From Membranipora membranacea (lineage: Eukaryota > Bryozoa > Gymnolaemata > Cheilostomatida > Membraniporidae), in NCBI GenBank assembly GCA_914767715.1, contig OU612074.1, positions 11,628,062-11,692,061 on the forward strand: a stretch of DNA of 64,000 nucleotides. The letters run 5' to 3'. The notes under the pieces were generated by a model. That model worked only from the letters and a program-made list of their open reading frames with translations, was not told the origin of the DNA and made no database searches. Positions 1-12,537 of this stretch are shown piece by piece (positions within the stretch are counted from its first letter, which is position 1; every line of letters begins with the position of its first letter). The translations under genes and the position numbers were made by a program.

Positions 1-809
1 CTTCGATTTTTATTGCTTAATATTTTTCCCCTAATTGTCTCCTGTTGGGAAGGGTCCCATGTCTACCACACAAGATTGTCATTGTGTCTCGGCTATATCT
101 GACTCCTCCAGATGAGTAAAGTATTTGCTAAAAGAAAAATTCACCATGACTTAAAATGGTAAAAGTTATGGCTAGCCCACACAAACTCAACCTAACTAGC
201 TAAATTAAACTCTAGCTAATATTTACTCCTCTGGTGTATAAAGATTAATATAGAAATTATGCTTCACCAATACAGGAATATAGAGTTGAACTGGCTTAAT
301 ATCTATATAATTTTCTGGATGCGGTGTTTCTAATCTCTGCTAATTCCAGTTAATTCCATTATTCTGACCCATTATAAAGTATTTGATTCAACACTTAATT
401 TCAAATTTTGATCAATGATTTAAAAGTAGCTGTGATGAGGCATATCCTATACGTCTCTCAGTATTCTGGAGCAAATTCTTATCCCAAATCTTCATAAAAT
501 TAAACCAGTTTATCGTAACACAACCAACTGCTGTTGGGTGGCTCTTTCCTTTGCACTTAGATTACTGCGGAGTGGATTGTTTCTGCTTTCCTTTTTTCAA
601 TTTTCCTAACTGATAGCACAACACTCAGAAGAAAATATTTGTGTTTCTGATCAAAATCACTCAAATTTCACCATAACATTGGCTATTCTTTAGGCACTTT
701 TAAGGTGCTGGTACTTGAAAGTATTTTGATGCACACAATCATTTTCCTTTCTCCAAAATTTTGGAATTTTCACTTTGCTCCTATCTTGAATTTATAATTT
801 TTTTCGCAG
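1..809. other. Upstream intron of the DENND5 gene
   Basis: No exon could be supported here. The first recognisable exon downstream starts in the middle of a codon (two bases of an Asp codon), so at least one earlier exon lies to the left. That exon may be outside the window. The 5' half of the protein, including the DENN modules, is not in view. Confidence 0.5.
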
Positions 810-3800
810 ATGTTGGGAGTTTTCTTCCCGCAGCTGCAGCTGATCAAGCAGAACGAACTCTTGGTCATAGGAGGAAGGGAAGTAATCCTCCCGAGATACG
901 GAGATCACTAGAGCCTCTACCTGACAATCTTCTCACAGATATTAGGTGAGTTGTAAGATTCTCTCAGTGCGAGAATGGGCAACATTCTACAAAAAATGCT
1001 ATGATGTTTTTCATTAATCACAGGGGCGAACTCTCTTTTCACAAGTGCTAACTTTTTAGAGATATTTCATTTTGCCATTGAAAATAAACGTCATCATACA
1101 AGACGACATGACCTAACATGACAAATTATTTACCACTCCACATGACACACTGTTCATTAAAGAAAAAAAACTGTCCAAATTAGGCTGCTGGTCCTGAGGA
1201 TGGTTTAAGTATCGTTGTACAAACTGATGTGCCCATTTTGAGGTCAGCATATCTGGAGGGTTGACCTTTTATGCTGTCAGTCAGCTGATACTCACACTTT
1301 GCTTATTTCCAGACGTGTACAAGGAATGAAGGAAATCAAGACAGATATAGGAAGAGCCCGAGCATTCATAAGACTAGCTCTGGAACGTAAACTACTGGCC
1401 AATCATCTAAAGGAACTACTCTCTAACTATGAGCTACTCAAGTAAGACTTATCTCCCTCGTAACAAATAATTTACACAAATGATTCAGATATTTTCTATT
1501 ACGACATCAAGTATTCCACTTGAATCCTGCTGAATTTCCTGCTTTTTGTGTGATGGCCATCGTTATCAGTTCAGCTATAGTATACTCGGATAAATCTGTT
1601 AAATTTTTGCCACTTGGCAAACTTGTATTCATCTCGGTCGACTAGATTATCAAAGTAACACACACAAACCTGCTATTTCATGCTGGTTCAGAGTTTTTGT
1701 CATAGACAGAACTCACAACTGTTGTGTGTTATGTCTATGGGTTTTATTATCGATAAAGCAAATAATTGGATTGTCTGCTCTTGTTAATTATCCACTTCAT
1801 GAAAGACAAGTCTCTTACCAAAAGATGTGCTCAGTCAATTATTTAACTAAAAAAATTTTTACTCAAATTCTTTTTACAGAAGTTTGTATAAAAGAGTTGC
1901 ATTCCTACGTTGTGAGGATGAGAGAGAGCAAGCTTTATATCACCTGCTGTCTCTGAATACCGCTGACTTTAAGTGCTTCACCAACGCATTCGCCAGTACA
2001 GGTATGTATGATTGGTGATAAGATGTCATGGGAAGTCTAGATCAAGCAAGATCCAATTTGCCTGCATTTAGTGTTTGAGCCAGCGACTCATTAGTAGATT
2101 GGGAATGACTGGGCTGCTGGCAATTTAGATCTAACTTGTTCTAGGGAAGACTGCTTCATGGTCGAAATTTTGATAAATTTGCTCCTGGCCAATTTGCTTC
2201 TGCATAATTATTGCAGTCGTCCAAATCCTTGTAGCATGTTCATCATCAGCACGGTCGATTGTATATATAAAACAGAGTTTCGAGATCATTAGGATGCCTT
2301 GGCAGAAGTTAGTATACAGATTCTTGTTATATGATAAGAGATTTGGCATTCCTTTTTCAACATGTCCGCTTAGAGTCCCGGAGTTCTATGATATCCAAAT
2401 GGCTCAGAAATTGTTACTCCTGATAATAAATGGTACAAATATGTAAAAAATTTTATCAGGACGATATTTGTTGTATATGTTACCTCAGCCTCTCCCCAAC
2501 TTGAGTGAGGTTGATGACTTGAAACCAACCACCAGCAACCGACATAGTTTGTACACTGTTTTTTTCGACTAATTTTGAAAATATTTTTAAATGTTGCTTC
2601 TGTTTTATTTTATCAGAAATGTCCTACAGAGTATTAGTTTTCCCTGGTAAAAGGTTCGCTGGGGGTATATCTACGACTACTGCTAATGTTTGGGTTTCCG
2701 TGGCGGGAAAACTCAGAGACTCTGATAGAAAATGGATTCCAAAGAACTGCTATGATTTCACATTCGAGGTGAGTTGTCTGCATGTTATATATAATACTGA
2801 CAATCACTTCAGTAACAACAAAATCTAATAATTTTAACTCCACTATAACAAATCAAATCTGAGGGTAGAGGCCAGAAAAATAAAAGGTGGACAGAAATAA
2901 TACAAATATATCCCTTGAATGCAATCTGGAAATCTGTGTGCATTTTATTCTCAACATAAGTTGTTGTCGATATCTTTATACATTGATGTAATATTCATCC
3001 AAACTGGACACAAATGCATTCATAATATGTTTATCCTGATTGGACCCATTTATATTTATGTTGCCTTTATCACAATTAGACACAAATGCATTCATGTTAT
3101 GTTTATCCTGATTGGACAAATTTGTAATACTTGTCCTGATTGGATTATAGAGTAAGAACCTTGGACAGCTCAGTACAGTGAGGATAGGACATGATAACTC
3201 TGGTATGGCTCCTAAATGGCTCGTCGATCAAGTCATTGTCAGGAATGAAACAACTGGGCATATATCCAAGTGAGTGTCAACCATAGGCAGAAAGTTTGGA
3301 GTTTACCATATACATGGTGTCAACCTAGCCTTTGGATTAACTCTGTTTGGGCAACTGTATTGATTGTAGTTTAAGAAAACAAGGAATTTTTATACATCTC
3401 AGATGAAGAGTCTCTGGTTTAACAGCTTCGTTTATGGAAGACTAGAGTTCTCTTTTATTTTAGGCCCTCACTGGCTTTGCATATAAATTGGGTCAGTTAT
3501 CTCTGAAACCTGGCTGAGTTGTGTAGCCCTTTCACTAAAACAATACAGGTCATTACCAGTCATATCTACTCACTGGTTCGCTGGTCATTAGCAGACCCTT
3601 GCTTAGACGTATTATAGGACTGATCCTCTGTTTTACAGTAACCAACCAGTCAAAAAGCTAGTGATATTGATAGATCACAGTAATTTGTTTTTACGAAACT
3701 TGTTAACAAGGATATTTGCAGCAATATCACCCTGAAATTCCAAGTTGTATCACAATTAGCTGGTTTATTGTCTCATGTGATAATGATCTTGGCCAGACAA

Positions 3801-6800
3801 TATCATAATTCATACCACTTTGACAGGTTTGCCTGTGGACGATGGTTAGGACGAGGAGTGGATGATGATAGCACTGAGCGTATCTTAGTAGGAGAACCTG
3901 TACCCTATCAGCAGGTGGCTGACGCTGTCATAGATCTATCCCAGCATTCACCTCGCAGACAGAAAGACTCACCTAAACCTTCACGCAGACCCAGCGAAAT
4001 CAGTAAGCCATCTATGTTTCATGTGCATAATATATTTGCCAATTTTTGTCATTTTCTATCTGGCTGGGTTAGTCTCCACCTTCAAGTTAGGATCAGTGGT
4101 TCAGACACTGAAAACAACTCACAAAACCTTGAAAGTGCCTAAGGTTATTTTATCCGTGATCTGAAAAGGGCCTAAATTTTTAAACCCGTGATCAAAAGGA
4201 AAGTGAAAATTTTTTCAATCCTTGATCTTGACAGTGGAGCCAAGTTTCCAAACTCAATTACAAGAAAAAGTATAATTATTTTGCCTTAATTGGAGCCTCT
4301 GATATGAAATTCTATGAAGTGAAGTAATCTTCTTTTTCTGACTGATCTATAAATCTATATATCATAATACATCAGTCAGCAATATGTAGGAGTTGCTCTC
4401 TCTAATTCAGAAGAAGCATGACTTAAATAAATTTAGCCACAATAGAAATCACCACTCTGTTCATCTATATATATATAATATGATATATAATATGATATGA
4501 TGCATGATATATGATGTATGATATATATATTGTATGAATTATATATGAACAAGGCAATGTGTCCAGACCCTATCATAAAGGGTCTTGCTGGGAGCAATTG
4601 AAACAAAGTCATGAGACTAAATCTACTTCTTGTTTTGTAGAAAAGTCCAAGTCTACGATGCAGCAGGTGCTGAGTGACACAGTAAATAATCTACTCAAAT
4701 ACTTCCATAAGCCAGACAAAGAGGTAAGTAAACGTACGTTCTATAGTTAGATAACATGTACTGTTATGCAGGGAGTCATACCTTTCAAATCTGCAGTCTC
4801 TAAAGCTGAATTGACATTGCATATTTTTCGGAAAGATTGCAAGTGATCACTAACATCGTTTTGTCACGAGGTACGGATTTTGTTGCTCCCAATCATAGCT
4901 TATATAAAACACAAAGCTGATGGGAAAATCATGCGGAGAAATCTGTCCCAAAATTTCGCAATGTAAATGCAGCCTGTTTTGACCTTGGTCGGAATCAACG
5001 TGACATTGCCATCCGCATTTAAAAATGTATCACTAGCTATTACTTGATAAAATACCAGAAATGTTTTCTTATGTCTCTGTCTTTGACACTCTACACCATT
5101 ATTATCAATTTTTTTTCCATCTTTCATTATTATGATGATGATTATTATGATAACAATTATGATTAATATTATTATTATTTCAGCGAGAGAGTGTAACTCT
5201 GCTACTGTGTGGAGAATCCGGTCTAGTCACATGTCTGGAGATGATGCTTCAGATGGGCTTCAAATCCAGCAGACTGTTCAGGAATAACCTCTACATCTGG
5301 GACTATCTAGGTATGTTTAACAAGGGTCATAGGTCAACACTATATGTATATGTATATATACGGCCATAGGTCAACACTATATGTATATATAGGGCCATAT
5401 GTCAACACTATGTATATATAGGGGCATATGTCAACACTATGTATATAGCTGGTCATAAGTCAACACTCTGTATATATAGGGTCATATGTCAACACTATGT
5501 ATATATATGGTCATAAGTCAACACTATATGTATATGTATATATACGGCCATAGGTCAACACTATGTATATATATGGCCATAGGTCAATACTGTATGCCAT
5601 AAGTCAACACTATATGTATATATAGGGTCATAGGTCATCTCTTAAGTATATGTAGGGTAGTAGGCATCTCCTACTCAGCGCTAGCAGACACTGTGGCATT
5701 TGTGTCTTCTCATCATCGTGACAAGGCCATAACAAAACTCAATTTGATCTATGTAGAAGCGATTGAATCAGTTTGTGCAAAGATAATCTAGCTTGATTTA
5801 TTCAGCGTTTATGTGCAAGGTACTGCTCTTCATTGCTGTTATCTATTTGTAATCGTTCCAATGAATTAACTGTCACCAATTGCATTTGAAGCTTAGGCCT
5901 TCAATAAATTAGACTGGTCTTAGTTTCATAAAGGGCAGCATCCTTTCTTAATCGTCGGGTTACAATGGTTTTCAAATTTTAGTTACCTTTACCATTACCT
6001 TTATCTTAATTAAGATTTCATCAACATTCAAGCCTCCAATGATTTTGAAACCCTGTCTCACAGGGTTTTCAATGGTGCAGATTCTGAATCAAAAATGATT
6101 TTTATCCTAACATAAGCGGTTTTCAAGATGACCCTCTTTCAGCACAATTTTCCTATGCGGCGTGGGTTAAAAGTACTAAACTGGAATGAGGACACCTCCG
6201 AATTGAGGCATAAATGAGAGCTCAGAAAACTGTCTATATCATTTTCACTTATCATATCTTAAACTATTTTTATTCAGAGAATGTACAGAAGTTTCTCATT
6301 GGACACGATACAGAGCCATGTCGCTCTCTAGTGGCTAATGTTACTATTATAAATAATTCACTACAAGATGTGGGGAAGGACGGTAAACTACAGCTTCTAC
6401 TCTGTCTGGCAGTCAGGTAAGAGTTTGTTGTATAATAGTCTTTATTTTCAAACCATTGGTATGCTACCTAAAGAAAAGTGGGCACCCTTACAGGTTTTGG
6501 TACAAGAAAGAAAACAAAATGATAAAATGCATTAAACTTGCATTCTGGTGGCTTCACGGATTAAAAAAAGCAATAAATAACATAAACATTAATGTAATCT
6601 TTGGTTCGAGCTTAGGTTAGAGCCGCTGTTGCTAGCATTTATTCATCAGTGTTGCTCAGCTTTGACTGGGAATGGTGTAGTACCAAAGTTGTCTGCTCTT
6701 GGAACATTCAAAAGAATGAACACTGACAATAATATGTGTATATATATAAAATATGTATAATAGGATGCGGAAAAGAGTATCTAATTTTCTGGAATTGCTC

Positions 6801-7328
6801 TCATTGCTGGGGATGATAAGCAAGCATAATTTACGTTTTACCTGAATCCACTCTGGTTTCTAAGCTGCAGTTGCGTTGTGGGAATTCGGTACACATGCCC
6901 TATTGACTGCTGACGCCTAGCTGTGCTGCCACTAAGTATTGTTACCAAGATATTAGATAATTGTTTCAAGAAAATAATACCTTGTATGATAAAATCTGCT
7001 CTAACTTGTCAATTCAAGCCATGTTCAGCTTGAATTTCAGTAGAAATTATTCGTCTCATTTTGAGTGTGATGGCTAAGGTTTAGTTAAAGCTCCTCCTCA
7101 ATTTGAGTCGTCATTCAATTCAATAAACTTATTTCTCATTGCAGAGATCACCTGTTGTCTGAATGGCTGACCTATTTACATTACTGTCCAATCACAAAGC
7201 AGATGTATGAAGACTCCGCCTACATTTTAGATGAGCCTCAGGTCCAGTTTCTAGTCAATCTTCTCAGTACATTGAGGTCTTATCATATAAAACTGGAACC
7301 TTCAATCACCAAAGGACTGGATATCTGA
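810..7328 (+). CDS. DENND5: DENN domain-containing protein 5 (DENND5A/B orthologue), 3' half
   Basis: DENND5 proteins are Rab effectors/exchange factors (the family includes Rab6-interacting protein 1) acting on Golgi and endosome traffic. Exons read by splice sites and homology: 810-945 (weakest), 1313-1441, 1880-2001, 2617-2768, 3151-3269, 3827-4002, 4641-4723, 5184-5310, 6278-6416, 7145-7328; phases agree throughout. Exons 2-3 encode the end of RUN1 ([34 protein letters not shown]). Exons 4-6 encode the PLAT domain ([28 protein letters not shown]) and the following [20 protein letters not shown] block. Exons 7-10 encode RUN2 ([30 protein letters not shown]) and end KGLDI-stop, as in vertebrate DENND5. 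The 5' part, with the DENN modules, is missing to the left. The family assignment is secure; A versus B has no meaning outside vertebrates. Confidence 0.93.
4467..4548. repeat. AT-rich simple repeat in DENND5 intron
   Basis: A run of ATATAT/ATGATAT units lies in the intron before the exon at 4641. No function is apparent. Confidence 0.7.
5325..5640. repeat. Minisatellite in DENND5 intron
   Basis: About nine or ten imperfect units of roughly 30-38 bp, each built on GGTCATAGGTCAACACTAT followed by TGTATATATA, start just after the exon ending at 5310. Units differ by small TA-tract changes, as expected from slippage and unequal exchange. Confidence 0.85.
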
Positions 7329-8059
7329 TAACATATTGTGATGATGGTTTGAAGTTGGAAATTGTATTTGTGTACATCAACAAGTACAATATCGGCATCA
7401 TGATGATGACAAAAGATCCCTGAAGACTTACGGCTTACACTAAGATTTCATAAACAGGCTTAAATTACAGCTGCCAAAATATAGGGTTTGTTTCTGGACC
7501 ATAATATAGTTGAAACCGCTTGTTTAGTAAAAGTAATATTATTGCATTATTATTATAATGCATTGTTACAGCGTATCATAATATCCCTAGTCGATGATAC
7601 CTTATTAGAATATATTTTGCTCCCTACTTGACCAACACTTAGAACAATCATGATTAAATATTACTTCACATCAAAATCAGCTAGTTTTTTTATAAATGTT
7701 TTAAATTCTATTGTCCCGTTTTTAGTATGACATATTCTGCTGCATCTAGCTTTCTTTTGGCCCGACTTGTTGTCTCATTTGTATGACAAAAAGAATGAAT
7801 AGTCATGTTCATAATATTTCCCATTATCGATCGCACCCAAGCGCTATTTCAGTAATACTGCACCCTAATCGCAGTGCATAATGTGTTCAGCTATTTTGTG
7901 TTTCTGTCTTGACTTTTCATTGCTACTGAATTTAAGATCTCAAAATTTGATGCTGTACCTGAAACACTTATTGGTTTCTATTGATTTTTGCTAAAGATTT
8001 TGGTGCTAATTTCTTCTTTGTTTTGCTGATGATTAATTTGAAGATGAGCACATATACCT

Positions 8060-8065
8060 AATAAA
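8060..8065 (+). terminator. Candidate poly(A) signal of DENND5
   Basis: AATAAA lies about 730 bp after the DENND5 stop. The 3' flank between them (7329-8059) holds no other gene. The block around it (7920-8160) is repeated at 11395-11605, where this signal is mutated. Confidence 0.5.
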
Positions 8066-8658
8066 ATGAAATTATTGTACATATGAAGGACATTGCTTTC
8101 TTTAGTTTGGAAGGTAGGTCAGTTCAAATCTGACTCATTCAATGTTCAAGAACAGCTTGTTTTCCACTGCCAGGAAATCTGTGCCAAGGGTACCAGACAA
8201 ATTGGGGGAGTTTTGAATGCTGAATACTTCAGCCCTCAGATCCATAAGGCTTTTCACATAACCACATGTCAAGGCTGCGGCAGAAAAACAAAAGTATTAG
8301 CAAAATTTATAATCTTTTAATTGACATAGGAAATAAATCCCAGAGCTAAAAATATAAATTGCACATATAGTCATCCATCAAACTGCTTTATATTGTTTTA
8401 TCGGCCCTAGGCTGGACAAGGTAGTGAATCATCCATCAGAATAGTATTTTGCCTTGAGGTGAAGCAACAACCAACGCATTCAACTGTTTGCTGCAAAAGG
8501 TAGGTACAGTAAGTACAGGGTATATCAGCAACTGCTAATGTTTGGGTTTCTGTGGTGAGAAAGCTCAGAGACTCTGATTGAAAATGGGGGTCGGCGTTTG
8601 ATATCATATTTTTGTTAGGTAAGAACCTGAGCTGCTGTGAAACTTTCTTCCTCATATA

Positions 8659-8858
8659 CAGGGCCGTAGTTTAGAAAAAAACAGTAGGGGGAGGTGGTGA
8701 ACTCTTCCCGAAGCAATTTTAGGCATGTAATTAGCAAATGGACATCCCAGAGGAGCTGATTCCGACATGGATTATTCTATTACAGTGTTTTTAGACCAAT
8801 GTATTTAGGTTTCTAGAGGAGGCAGTGCCTCCCTGCCTCCCCTAGAACTACGGGCCTG
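8659..8858. mobile_element. MITE, hAT-like termini (copy 1)
   Basis: It begins CAGGGCCGTAGTT and ends AACTACGGGCCTG, giving terminal inverted repeats of about 13 bp. A second copy lies at 25819-26010, and partial copies near 51864 and 53621. CAGGG-type ends are usual for hAT elements. I could not find a matching 8-bp target duplication at this copy. Confidence 0.65.
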
Positions 8859-10069
8859 TAAACACACCATACAAAACTTAATCTGTATCGCCGAGTCAGT
8901 TTGTGTCAATGGTCAGAGGGCAACTTACAGCAGATTGTTGACAGAAATCTCTACAATATCTTTGATATTACCTATTTTGACACATCAGTCCTTGTTATGT
9001 TTACATCCTGATTGGGAAAATTTATCCTTGTTAATTTTTTCCTGACTAGGCAAATGTATCTGTGTTTTGGTTTAGACGATGTGACAGGCTAATACCTGTA
9101 TACAATCTCTAAGAGCGAGATGACATGCATACAGCCCTGTCTGCCCAACCACTAAGTAGCTAGGCAAAAAGCTTTTTTTATCAATACGCTTCATAATAAC
9201 ATGTTATGTGCTCTGATCTTTATTCCAGCTCATTATTGCCCAGTTTCTTTTTTCTACATAGTACTCCATTTCAACAATTTCTCCCATTCGTTCGTTCGGT
9301 AGAGGGTTTTAAAATAAACCTTATCATAATTCACTTATGTTTGATAGATTTTGATTTATTGATTTTATATCATTGTATTTTATTGAATTTGAACCTTGGA
9401 GAGCCTAGTACAGTGAGGATAGGACATGATCATTCTGTCCTAAATGCCCTAAATGGCTGTCGATCAAGTCGTTGTAAAGGAATGCAGGAACTGGCCATAT
9501 AACAGAGTGTCAACATAATATTTGGATTAATTCTGTATATAGACAATAGTTTAAGAAAACAAGGAAGTTCTACACATCATTGTATGATTAAATGACTATT
9601 TATAATGTAAGGTCTCTGGTTCATCGGCTCGCTTATGGAAGGCAGAGTTTTGTTTGAATCAAACCAGGGAGATCTCCCTGATCAAACCCCCTTTTGCTTT
9701 ACATAAAAATCGGCTCACACGTCTCATAAACAAAGTTGTGTTGTGTAGCTTCAATCAGTCCCTTCACAAAAGGAGTACAGGCATTAGCTTGGTAATAATA
9801 TAATTCATTTCATATCTACTCTAAATTCAGACATACCAACATCAACACACACTAAATTAGAGTAATGAATATAGAGTATAAAGGCTCAAAGAGTTGCCTT
9901 CAATTGAAATGCAGGTTTCTCTTATACAGTAGGTCCTTTGTTCAGTTCTTGTCCAATGCAATGGTGTCATGAAGGGCATCTGACCACAATTGCTTCAGTT
10001 GAAGTTATCTATTTCTGTAGGAACGAAAAGTCACTGTGTAGTATGAAATTTAACAAGCAGGAGTTTATA

Positions 10070-10576
10070 TCAGCGTTCAGATTCGTTTACTGTTTGTGTT
10101 GTTTCTCCTGATGATGATTGATTAACTTCTTCCTGTGGAGTCTGATCATCTATAGCAGCCTGAGGGTGTACAGCTGTCGATGGATCAGGCAATTCATCTG
10201 TCCTTGTGCCCTCTAGTGCAGCCCTGACTTCCGCTGTATTTGCCACTTGTATGTCTATATTCTGTAAAGCATCACCACCTGTTGCTTCGATCTGTTCACC
10301 TACTGCTCCTTGTTCATTGTCACTTTCTGTGTCACTGTGATCGCCCACCTCTGGGTTATCAACCGGCTGTTGTGGCCCTTCATTGCGAGCACGTGTACAT
10401 GATGGATTCGGGTTATACTGCTGGCGCATACGAGCTAGCACCTCAGCGGATGGCATGGCCATCCCAGACATTCTACCCCTATAACTCTCATTAGGCGTAG
10501 GTGGTGGAGAAGGCGGACCGAGGGTTCTGTCATTCTCTGTCGACTTTTGGGACCCCGTCTTCAAGCAATTTCCCAT
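10070..10576 (-). CDS. Hypothetical acidic protein with MGNC N-terminus, single exon
   Basis: An uninterrupted 168-codon frame starts ATGGGAAATTGC in good context (AAA before the ATG). MGNC is a typical N-myristoylation plus palmitoylation start; RNF11 also begins MGNCLK, but no RING finger or PPxY motif follows, so I do not transfer that name. The rest is low in hydrophobics, with a Pro run (PPSPPPTP), a short helix-like piece (SAEVLARMRQQY) and an acidic, Ser/Thr/Gln-rich disordered tail. There is no membrane segment. It lies antisense inside the part of the DENND5 relic that has no counterpart in the parent gene. It could be an intronless gene, a retrocopy or one exon of a larger gene. A 5' UTR intron is possible (TTTTAG about 40 bp before the ATG). 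No poly(A) signal was found. Confidence 0.45.
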   Translation of the reverse strand: MGNCLKTGSQKSTENDRTLGPPSPPPTPNESYRGRMSGMAMPSAEVLARMRQQYNPNPSCTRARNEGPQQPVDNPEVGDHSDTESDNEQGAVGEQIEATGGDALQNIDIQVANTAEVRAALEGTRTDELPDPSTAVHPQAAIDDQTPQEEVNQSSSGETTQTVNESER

Positions 10577-12467
10577 TTTCCTATTTCTCTCTGTTGTTCA
10601 CCAAAATCTATCTAAAAGGAACAGCATGGTATATTATTGACCTTATCTTGCCTGGACATGCAAGTGCTGTAAAGTTGACTATAAAAACCTGCTCAAAAGA
10701 TTTGGAGTATTTAGTTTTCAAAACCTACCATGTAACTGCAGCCTTGCCTAGAAATACTCTCACAAACTGGAATCCGTCTGGTGCTACTTCCGCGTCTCAC
10801 TTGTTTGAGTGTTTATCAATAAATGTTTCAATTATATCAGTAATGGCAGAATGACTGTTTTTGTCGTAAAAAAAACCCAACACAGACACTGCTGTCAAAA
10901 TCAAATCACATAACACAACTAATATTGCACAATCAAAACAACATCATCGTGATACACAACAAAAACAGCCGCTCTGCTGCTCTCCAATGTCAATGTCAAT
11001 ATTAGCAACTCTTATCTAAGGAGTGGAATAGGATTAATCCTCTGTTTTGAAGTAACACCAAACCCCATTCATCATATCAACAAGTCAAAGTGCTAGTGGG
11101 TAGACCAAATTAGTTTTTGATTTTTTTATTAAATATATTTGCTGCAGCATCATCGTGAAATTCCAAGTCATATCATAATTGATAGCATCAAAATTAAACA
11201 GTTAATCAGTTATACCCCTTTGTGAGGTTTGCTTGCGTACACTGGTTAGAACGAGGAGTAGATGAGCACATTCTGGTAGGAGAACTGAAGCTGTCACGAA
11301 TCTATCCAAGCATTCTGCTCGCTGACCGAAAGACCCGCGTTTACCTTCATGCATCGCAAACCCAGCAAAATCAATAAGCCATTTTTATTTAATTGATACT
11401 GAATTAAAGATCTCAACATTTGATGCTGTACCCGATAAATTTAATGGTTTCTATTGATTTTTGCTCAAGATTTTGGTGCTTATTTTTCTCTGCCACAGCA
11501 GTTTATTTTCAATTTGAAAATAAGCACCATATACCAAATAATGTTAAATTATTGTACATTGAAGAGAGGTGGGTTCAAATCTGACTCATTTTATGTTCAA
11601 GAAGTGTTTCAGCTCAGATACAATGGTTATGATTGAGCTGGGTCAATGCTCCTACAACTTGAAAAAAATGTTAACCTCCTGCTTTCGAAATAGGCTGCTA
11701 CATAATTTTGAGACATCATCGGGGTCAAAGATCAGAGAATTGTAGGCTGATAAATTGTCAGATATGTCATCAGTAATAAATTATATCAAAACTTTAATTT
11801 CTTTATCCAACTGTTTAGTAACAACAATTATTGTGAAATGACTGATGAAACTGTCGGCTTGATTCCAACCCTTGTAATAACGAATACACAACAGGGAAAA
11901 TCTCTTAGAAGTGAGATAGTTCTAGGTTCATCTTTAAATCCATGCCAAACCCAATATCAGCCGGCTGGCAAATGTGTTGTCTCTACTGATTCGCTACTGT
12001 GATGGGAGAATGAAAATCAACACATTGGCTACCTTCTGGTAATATTTCTAATAGCTCTCTATTGTTATGCTATCTTTTCTCACTGTAAAAGTGATGTCAT
12101 TTTTGCGTATCTGGATTCAAAATGTTTACTTAATTTTAAGTTCAGCCTGACGAGCAAGGTTTGCAGGATTTACTTTTTCTCCTGTTATGGGTTATTTTCG
12201 GCCATTGTGTTGTTATTTTGCAATTTGTTTCATGTGGGCCCTAGACAATTTATGTCTTGACATGAGTTTATCAAGTATTGTTAGATTGATAAGTTCAATC
12301 GATCAACCCTAAATCGTATATATTGTAGCAGCTGCATATCTCATCAGCTGCATGTTTCTTCAGCTACCACAGCACGTATTCATGTCATCAGTTTGTTGTA
12401 TTCATGTTTTTAACAGTGCAGCAAATCAGGCATTAATAACAATTTTGTTTACATATTATGAAGATCA

Positions 12468-12474
12468 TTTATAG
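12468..12474 (+). promoter_or_regulatory. Degenerate TATA element, HVANAY gene A
   Basis: TTTATAG lies 70 bp before the ATG of gene A, within GAAGATCATTTATAGTCAG. This aligns with the TATA elements of genes B, C and D at nearly the same spacing, but it is the weakest of the four. Confidence 0.45.
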
Positions 12475-12537
12475 TCAGTCAGTACCAATTTCATAAAGTT
12501 TTCAGTGAGCACCTTTCTAACGGATAATAAGACTGTG

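Larger units (their letters stand above)
8495..11605 (+). pseudogene. Decayed, internally deleted tandem copy of DENND5
   Basis: Segments match the DENND5 gene in the same order and orientation. 8520-8587 copies the PLAT exon at 2617-2768, with an Arg codon turned into an in-frame TGA. 9035-9640 copies 3080-3470, including the exon at 3151-3269 (relic 9395-9495, with indels). 11031-11375 copies 3600-4015, including the exon at 3827-4002 (relic 11227-11345, with deletions). That copy runs straight into a copy of the gene's 3' flank (11395-11605 against 7920-8160), so the exons from 4641 to 7328 were lost. Stops and frameshifts in every exon relic rule out function. A MITE (8659-8858) and a 1.4-kb non-homologous stretch with a - strand reading frame interrupt it. 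Confidence 0.85.
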
